This document shows positions 58,824-64,000 of a stretch of DNA of 64,000 nt, piece by piece (positions within the stretch are counted from its first letter, which is position 1; every line of letters begins with the position of its first letter). The notes beneath the pieces are model-generated. The model worked only from the letters and a program-made list of their open reading frames with translations. It was not told the DNA's origin and did no database searches. This stretch comes from Oscillospiraceae bacterium. Lineage in GTDB: Bacteria; Bacillota; Clostridia; Oscillospirales; Ruminococcaceae. The translations under genes and the position numbers were made by a program. The stretch covers positions 1 to 64,000 of the forward strand of contig JAFZGF010000028.1 in the NCBI GenBank assembly GCA_017555565.1, given 5' to 3'.

Positions 58824-61142
58824 ATGAACAAAAAAAGAATAAAAGGCCTTTGGGTTTTCATTGTGGCATTAATCGTATGCTATGTTTTGAAAACAAATAT
58901 TAGAAGTGATTTTTATTCTGTTAGTCTCGGAAATGAGGATTTCAGACACAGATATCTTGATGATTATACATATGACAGTTGCCAGCCTGTCGAATATACA
59001 GGCAGCTCCAATGCAGGTGTAGAGGTTTATACTCTTGTGAATCATGCACTAAGCCTGAAACGGGGTAAATATGACATTGGCTTTGGTTACACTGCCAATG
59101 ATGATACAACTGTATTAAAAATATTTGCGTCAGACTATACAAGTCCTGATAACAGCGGCGGGAAAATTTTAATCTATGAAAACCTGAATGCCGAAGAGGG
59201 CTATTTAAAAACGACATTTGAGTTGGATCAGGATGTTCACAGCGTATATATTCTTGCAGAAACAAAGGATAGTAATTTTAATGTAAATAGTATGCTTATT
59301 GAAAGCTGGGATACAGTATGCAATGATACATATTTCTATATGGCACTTACAATACTTTGTGCTTTACTGCTGTTCATTGCTATGAATATGAATTGGACTG
59401 CTGTTGAACCTATAAGTATTGAAGGACACAGTAGTACATCTGCAAAAACGGTATTGGGGGTTGTTGCCGTAACTGTTATTGCGGTGGTTGTTGCCTCATT
59501 GCCATTACTTAAAGAAGCGTTTATTATAGGACACGATTTTACTTTCCATACTGCACGTATAGAAGGTATGGCTCAGGGACTTAAATCAGGACAGTTTCCG
59601 GTTCGTGTTCACGGTGGGCTTCTTAATGGATATGGTTATGCAAATTCAATGTTTTATCCCGAATTATTAATGTATTTCCCGGCAATGCTTTCTGTTCTTG
59701 GGGTAAGTACAATTACTGCTTTTAAAGCATATATTGTTTTTATCAATTTCCTTACTGTTATCTGCAGCTATATTCCTTTTAAAAAGATGACAGGCAGCAG
59801 GTATATGGCGCTTACAATGTCGATTGTTTATCTGTTGAACCCATACAGACAGATTTGTGCATATTACAGAAGTGCTATTGGTGAATTTGCTGCGCTTACA
59901 TTTTTGCCTTTGATAATGTATGGCCTTTATGCAGTATTGAAAGGCAATCAGAAAGACTGGTGGTGCCTTGTTGTCGGTGCTACAGGTCTTTTACAGTGCC
60001 ATATACTTACCACAGAGCTTACTGCTTTTCTGGCTGTGATTATTGTGTGTATATACATTAAAAGCTTGTTTACAAAAGAATACAGACTGATTACACTGAT
60101 AAAATCAGGTGTATATGCGGTATTTCTTAACCTGTGGTTTATCTGTCCGATGTTATATATGATTCTCAGACTCAGACCTATTGTATTTACAAGAGTACAG
60201 TCTCCTATGGGGTTTGCAAAAAAGGATTTAAGTTATCTTTTTACAACTGCATCTGTAACGGGCATTGGTCCACATACATTGGGCTGGATTTCACTGGGGG
60301 CGATAGTGTTCTATGTTCTGTATAGAGTATTTGTTGAACATAAAAAAGAAGACAGTGATATTATTTCTTACAATGATATACTGCTGTGGACAGCAGTTGT
60401 ATGTGCCATTGCAACTACTGCATATTTCCCATGGAGCAAAATTACTGCGATTCCTGTAGTGGGTAAAATGCTGGATACTATTCAATTCCCATACAGACTT
60501 ATGTCTTTGGTAGGGGTTTGCTGTACAATCCTTTTTGGCTATTCTATTATTTTATGGGTTAAAAATAAAAAGAACAGAATTATAGCATGTATATGTGCGG
60601 TTCTTGTTTCAACTTTTACAATAGGTCTATTTTACGAATTTGTATTTGTAAGGACAGACACAGGTGAAACACCATCCAAACATTATCATGTAACAAATCT
60701 TAACAACAGTTTGTGTGCTGGCCAGTATGAATATTTACCTTCATCTGCCGATTTATATGATATGCTATCATACTCACCTGAAATCACAAGTGAAAATGAA
60801 ACTATGGCAATTTCAAATTGGGTTCGCAGTGGCACAACAATGGAATTTGATTACAGTATGAATCTTACAGGTACAGACCGGGATATAATAGCAGTACCAC
60901 TTACATTCATTCCGGGATATGAGGTAGAGATAAATGGCGCGGAAACAGAAGTGTTCAGAGCTGGTAATTCTCAGGTAGGATTTAAACCTGTACAGGAAAA
61001 TGGCGAAGTACGTATAAAGTATACAGAACCATTGATTTTTATGCCATTTAATTTTATTAGTATAATTACTTTGATTTTATTTATTACACCCAAAAAATAT
61101 TTTGGATTTATACCAAAAAAATTTTTAGACTTGATTAAATAA
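58824..61142 (+). CDS. Large polytopic membrane protein, GT-C/PTPS-related type
   Basis: A 772-residue protein. An N-terminal helix (residues 6-22) is followed by an extracytoplasmic domain (about 23-155) and then about 12 helices. The first large loop contains GHDFTFHTARIEGMAQGL and SGQFPVRV, the pattern of the 6-pyruvoyl-tetrahydropterin-synthase-related membrane proteins, which have a GT-C glycosyltransferase-like topology with an acidic residue in the first loop. The C-terminal 130 residues form a beta-rich outer domain. The start at 58824 is set by GGAG 6 nt upstream; an ATG at 58812 has none. Third gene of the MBOAT operon; it probably makes or modifies the surface polymer. Confidence 0.8.
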   Translation: MNKKRIKGLWVFIVALIVCYVLKTNIRSDFYSVSLGNEDFRHRYLDDYTYDSCQPVEYTGSSNAGVEVYTLVNHALSLKRGKYDIGFGYTANDDTTVLKIFASDYTSPDNSGGKILIYENLNAEEGYLKTTFELDQDVHSVYILAETKDSNFNVNSMLIESWDTVCNDTYFYMALTILCALLLFIAMNMNWTAVEPISIEGHSSTSAKTVLGVVAVTVIAVVVASLPLLKEAFIIGHDFTFHTARIEGMAQGLKSGQFPVRVHGGLLNGYGYANSMFYPELLMYFPAMLSVLGVSTITAFKAYIVFINFLTVICSYIPFKKMTGSRYMALTMSIVYLLNPYRQICAYYRSAIGEFAALTFLPLIMYGLYAVLKGNQKDWWCLVVGATGLLQCHILTTELTAFLAVIIVCIYIKSLFTKEYRLITLIKSGVYAVFLNLWFICPMLYMILRLRPIVFTRVQSPMGFAKKDLSYLFTTASVTGIGPHTLGWISLGAIVFYVLYRVFVEHKKEDSDIISYNDILLWTAVVCAIATTAYFPWSKITAIPVVGKMLDTIQFPYRLMSLVGVCCTILFGYSIILWVKNKKNRIIACICAVLVSTFTIGLFYEFVFVRTDTGETPSKHYHVTNLNNSLCAGQYEYLPSSADLYDMLSYSPEITSENETMAISNWVRSGTTMEFDYSMNLTGTDRDIIAVPLTFIPGYEVEINGAETEVFRAGNSQVGFKPVQENGEVRIKYTEPLIFMPFNFISIITLILFITPKKYFGFIPKKFLDLIK

Positions 61143-61145
61143 TAA

Positions 61146-61180
61146 AAAAACAGGTATCGTGTTAACGATACCTGTTTTTG
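61146..61180. terminator. Bidirectional terminator between MBOAT and ACP-FkbH operons
   Basis: AAAAACAGGTATCGT and ACGATACCTGTTTTT with a GTTA loop, between genes ending at 61142 (+) and 61193 (-). Confidence 0.9.
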
Positions 61181-61192
61181 ATTTAGTTTTTA

Positions 61193-61435
61193 TTAACCGA
61201 TAAGTTTTTCAACCAGGTCAGCCATTGCGCCAACATTTTCCAGGTCAGCAACATCTGCCAGCTGGAATTTGATGTTGAACTGTTTTTCGATAGCAACCAG
61301 CAGGTTGATCTGTTCCAGGGAATCCCAGTCTTCGATGTCATCAGCTGTTGTGTCGTCAGACAGAACGATGTCTTCATCGTCAAATACGTCGCAGAAGATT
61401 TCGTTCAGTTTAGCCATAATTTCTGTTCTGTTCAT
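61193..61435 (-). CDS. Acyl carrier protein
   Basis: An 80-residue acidic ACP. The phosphopantetheine site is the Ser of DWDSLEQINLLVAIEK, in place of the DSL context of fatty-acid ACPs. It lies 12 nt downstream of the FkbH gene, so it is most likely the dedicated partner of FkbH, which loads glyceryl groups onto an ACP. GGAGA is ahead of the ATG. It is not near fab genes, supporting a special role. Confidence 0.93.
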   Translation of the reverse strand: MNRTEIMAKLNEIFCDVFDDEDIVLSDDTTADDIEDWDSLEQINLLVAIEKQFNIKFQLADVADLENVGAMADLVEKLIG

Positions 61436-61447
61436 AATTTTATCTCC

Positions 61448-63229
61448 TTATACAATTTCCATATCGATAACTTTGTTTTTAACTTCATAGTCTTCAGGAA
61501 TATTAAGAATATATCTCTTTTCATCTTCTGTGTCAAGAGTTACTTCAAAACCTACAGATTCATAGAAGTCTTTGATAATTACGTTTTTAGCTGTTCTCAG
61601 CCAGCTTGCAGTAATTGTTTTAACGCCCATTTCTTTACATTTGCCCACTACATAGTCCAGCATAGCATATTCGAAGTGACGTTTAAATACACGGCAGCTC
61701 ATTACCCACAGGTCAATGTTTGCGTTTGTGCCTTCAACTGATGCAATAAAGCAGGCTGTGATACCGTTGTCGCCAAACTTGTCCACCAGTTTTGCATAAG
61801 CAGAAATGTAATTCTGTTTATCTTCGATAATTGCTTCAACTTCGCTCTGTGCATAGCGGCGTGTTGTAAAGTTGAACTGGTTTGTTTTGTTGATCAGCTG
61901 TGTTATTCTTTCACAGTGTGCTGTGGAGAATGCACCGATTTCACCTGTCATATTGAGAGAAAGGAGATAATCTGTGTAATCTGTAAAGCTGCTTTCAGCA
62001 GCGGCGCGCTGTGCGTTCTGTTTGTACATTTCGTTTCTCTTTGCGTCATCCTTTGTAAAAGATGTGATTTCAAAGAAACCTGCTCTGTCAATAGCTTTGA
62101 TGTAATCTTCTGGAGATTTAACTTCAGGCACTGTTACTGTTGGCAGTGACTGACGTACAATTTCTCTTTCAGCTGGGTTGTCATCAATAAATACCAGGCT
62201 GTCTTCGCCGATGTTGATTTCTTTTGCAATGTTTGCAATGTTGATAGATTTTGGTTCCCAGTTAGCTTTGAAGCAGATAAAGTCGTCTACAGAAAGTGGA
62301 GCTTCTTTTCTGTCTGTAAAGCCCTGTTTTGCAATTGCTTCTTCGTTTTTGGAACAAACGTTCAGCATAATGCCAAGACCTGTAAGTTTTTTAAGATAGC
62401 TCTGGAATTCTGTATAGCTCATACCAGCAGGCTGTTCGTTGCCAATTGCAATACCTTCTACACCGTCGTCACCGATAATGCCGCCCCACAGTGTATTGTC
62501 AAGGTCAAGCACAACGCTCTTCTTGTTTTTACCCAGAGCAGATTTAACAATTTTTGCCAGTGAGAATGCCAGCTGTGGAATCTGGTCTACAGACAGTGCA
62601 TATTTGTACAGGTACCAGTTTTCCAGGTTGTGCCAGTTATCAAGACCAACAAGGGAAGACAGGTAGTTGATATCATTGAGATATACATTGTCTTTTGTAG
62701 CTATGTAATCAGCAATCATCATATTCAGTTTTATTGTGTAGTTTACAACACCCTGAACAGCTACAGCATCCTTGTTGCCATACATACGGTAGAAAGGCAT
62801 TTCGTAGTTGTTTACGATTACAACTGCGCCGTAGGACAGTGCTTTTTCCACAACTGTTTTATATTTTGCAAATTCTTTTTCCAGTTTTGCATTTACTTCA
62901 TCAGCTGAATCCTGTGGTACTGGCAGGTTTTCCAGGTTTTTGTTTGAAGTATGGATGTAGATGAAATCAGGGCCGAATTCTTTCAGGCTGCCATCATCAA
63001 ACATAAGTTCTTCAAAATATCTGTTGTAACCGCCTACTCTGAATTCTGGTTTGATACCATAGTTCAGCAGGAAGAGTTCAAGTATATTTTTAATTTCACC
63101 GATTGTAGAGCCACTCATAATAGCAACTTTCTTTTCGATGAATTTATCTTTTGCCAAAAGTTCTTTTTTGATGCTTTTCTTCTTCTGAAGAATATAAGCA
63201 GAGTCGAATGGATAATCTAAAACTGACAT
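61448..63229 (-). CDS. FkbH-like HAD-IIIC family protein
   Basis: A 593-residue protein. The start at 63229 (MSVLDYP) has AGGAG 8 nt upstream; a GTG at 63238 is too close. An N-terminal domain of about 230 residues precedes the HAD core, with VVLDLDNTLWGGIIGDDG (metal/nucleophile Asp in DLDNT, 242-246) and LVFIDDNPAEREIV; the C-terminal part resembles a GNAT fold (RVFKRHFEYAMLDY). FkbH enzymes dephosphorylate 1,3-bisphosphoglycerate and load a glyceryl group onto ACP. It is 12 nt upstream of an ACP gene. The oxidising genes that follow in methoxymalonyl pathways are absent. Confidence 0.92.
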   Translation of the reverse strand: MSVLDYPFDSAYILQKKKSIKKELLAKDKFIEKKVAIMSGSTIGEIKNILELFLLNYGIKPEFRVGGYNRYFEELMFDDGSLKEFGPDFIYIHTSNKNLENLPVPQDSADEVNAKLEKEFAKYKTVVEKALSYGAVVIVNNYEMPFYRMYGNKDAVAVQGVVNYTIKLNMMIADYIATKDNVYLNDINYLSSLVGLDNWHNLENWYLYKYALSVDQIPQLAFSLAKIVKSALGKNKKSVVLDLDNTLWGGIIGDDGVEGIAIGNEQPAGMSYTEFQSYLKKLTGLGIMLNVCSKNEEAIAKQGFTDRKEAPLSVDDFICFKANWEPKSINIANIAKEINIGEDSLVFIDDNPAEREIVRQSLPTVTVPEVKSPEDYIKAIDRAGFFEITSFTKDDAKRNEMYKQNAQRAAAESSFTDYTDYLLSLNMTGEIGAFSTAHCERITQLINKTNQFNFTTRRYAQSEVEAIIEDKQNYISAYAKLVDKFGDNGITACFIASVEGTNANIDLWVMSCRVFKRHFEYAMLDYVVGKCKEMGVKTITASWLRTAKNVIIKDFYESVGFEVTLDTEDEKRYILNIPEDYEVKNKVIDMEIV

Positions 63230-63489
63230 ATTATACACTCCTTTTGTTATATCCGTTATCCATTAAATTATATCACAATATATAAAAATGAGCAATATTC
63301 ATATACAATACAAAGTGTAAATTATTTATTAATAATTCACATATAATATATGCAGTATAGATAAAAAAATATCTATATTATATCTTTGTATCATTTCTGT
63401 GACAATTTTGTTATCATTTTAAGGTTGAAATTTTATGGCGAAAAAAGTATAATGTAGTTTGTATAAGCATAATCAAAAAGTGTGCTCAT
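63230..63489. other. Intergenic region without gene
   Basis: 260 nt, very AT-rich. It holds the FkbH leader, one AT hairpin (ATAGATA/TATCTAT near 63356-63376) and promoter-like TATAAT sequences, including one near 63348. I see no RNA or repeat in it. Confidence 0.5.
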
Positions 63490-63789
63490 TTACAAACCGA
63501 AATTTTCAAGAGTTTTCATAAGTGTAAAATCATCGTCAACAGCTATGCCTTTTCGCAATAACTCTATATCATTTTCGGGCAACAGATGTACGTATACTTC
63601 GTATATTGCCAAAGGTTCCTGTTCATTGGGGACAAATACTGCAAGCTTACCGCCGTATTCCTTTACGATATATGCAGTCTGCGTCGGCTGGTCAATTGGC
63701 TGTATATCTGTGTTTTTCATCTGCACAATGCTTATACATATCAAAGCTGTGCAAAATATTGTACATAAAGCTAATAATATTTTTTTCAT
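63490..63789 (-). CDS. BofC C-terminal-domain-like exported protein
   Basis: A 99-residue protein with a membrane segment (about 3-22) and a small domain with AYIVKEYGGKLAVFVPNE, then VYVHLLPENDIELLRKGI and a Leu-rich end. This layout (Gly-Lys-Leu-Ala-Val-Phe, then LPE.D...L..GI) is the BofC C-terminal type seen in many spore-forming Clostridia, where it may sense or regulate events in the space between forespore and mother cell. It is shorter than Bacillus BofC. GAGGTG precedes the ATG. Confidence 0.75.
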   Translation of the reverse strand: MKKILLALCTIFCTALICISIVQMKNTDIQPIDQPTQTAYIVKEYGGKLAVFVPNEQEPLAIYEVYVHLLPENDIELLRKGIAVDDDFTLMKTLENFGL

Positions 63790-63874
63790 AAATCAGCACC
63801 TCGTGTATTTAGTGTTTGCTGTTTTATGAAAATTAATACATTGTATTTATACAAATCGAACGGGAGGGATAACT

Positions 63875-64000
63875 ATCAAAATATATGATAAATCCTCTGC
63901 CGGAGGACAGAATAAAACATCCGGCAAAAAAACTGAAACAAAAGCAAAGAAGCCTGCAACTGAAAAAGCAGTAAAACCTGCCAGAACAGCAAAACCTAAG
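63875..64000 (+). CDS. Start of Lys/Ala/Pro-rich protein, 3' end cut by window; apparent ATC start
   Basis: An open frame from 63875 to the window end (42 codons). It reads KIYDKSSAGGQNKTSGKK and then an AKKPATEKAV-like region. GGGAGGG lies 5-6 nt before ATC at 63875; no ATG, GTG or TTG exists in this frame near the site. An ATG at 63883 in another frame runs out at a stop codon soon after. So the start codon is probably ATC, or the local sequence has an error. Function unknown; a charged disordered leader is seen. Confidence 0.55.
   Translation, partial: MKIYDKSSAGGQNKTSGKKTETKAKKPATEKAVKPARTAKPK

Noticed and set aside
1..64000. CRISPR arrays, tRNA or rRNA genes, insertion sequences, prophage
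   Set aside because: No regularly spaced repeats, no tRNA T-loop contexts, no transposase or integrase motifs seen.

Overview
The window looks like the chromosome of a low-to-moderate GC, anaerobic, Gram-positive member of the Clostridia, most likely a gut species of the Oscillospirales/Ruminococcaceae type. The evidence is consistent strong Shine-Dalgarno sites (GGAGG/AAGGAG), sigma-A promoters, short U-tailed terminators after almost every gene, ECF vitamin-transporter S components without local energising modules, monoderm lipoproteins, a BofC-like protein suggestive of sporulation, two C69 dipeptidases and typical clostridial housekeeping genes. I see no rRNA, tRNA, CRISPR array, insertion sequence or prophage.

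Layout. 1-6.7 kb: a cut-off MATE transporter, an exported unknown protein, the hisS-aspS pair and two GNAT acetyltransferases. 6.8-11.3 kb: vitamin and tRNA-modification genes on the minus strand (pyridoxamine kinase, ECF S component, trmL, DegV, queT) plus a second S-component paralogue. 11.5-16.1 kb: small surface proteins, an SGNH hydrolase, xpt, a polysaccharide deacetylase and homoserine dehydrogenase. 16.1-17.7 kb: a guanine-type riboswitch in front of an FAD-dependent oxidoreductase. 17.7-26.3 kb: a lipoprotein, a peptidoglycan-binding repeat protein, pyruvate kinase, phosphopentomutase, a HAD phosphatase, an amidohydrolase and a YdcF-like protein. 26.4-30.4 kb: a MacB-like three-gene ABC module whose extracytoplasmic partner carries six zinc-knuckle-like motifs. 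30.4-39.2 kb: a ferritin-like protein, a sirtuin, a monofunctional transglycosylase, an Mrr-type endonuclease, prfC and an alpha-glucosidase. 39.2-49.6 kb: a dipeptidase/DUF819 locus, a MATE transporter, htpG with a variant CIRCE operator, an orphan pyruvate-kinase C-domain and a glutamate-synthase-like flavoprotein. 49.8-51.4 kb: an ABC-F ATPase with one fully degenerate ATP site. 51.6-52.3 kb: a gene-free stretch with its own promoter and terminator and several strong helices, best read as a large structured non-coding RNA. 52.3-63.2 kb: acyl chemistry and cell-surface genes (MaoC/SDR/GNAT operon, MBOAT + SGNH + GT-C operon, convergent ACP + FkbH operon). The window ends in a BofC-like protein and a truncated Lys/Ala/Pro-rich ORF.

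The most interesting items are: (i) the roughly 600-nt ornate RNA at 51.66-52.26 kb; (ii) a possible Dlt-like surface-acylation system in which FkbH/ACP would supply a glyceryl donor to an MBOAT/SGNH pair; (iii) the exported zinc-knuckle protein of the ABC module; (iv) two paralogous lipoproteins whose promoters contain identical (TA)n spacer tracts, a possible phase-variable switch; (v) a guanine-type riboswitch with an apparent ON architecture; and (vi) the asymmetric ABC-F protein. All functional calls come from reading motifs and context by eye; no database search was run.
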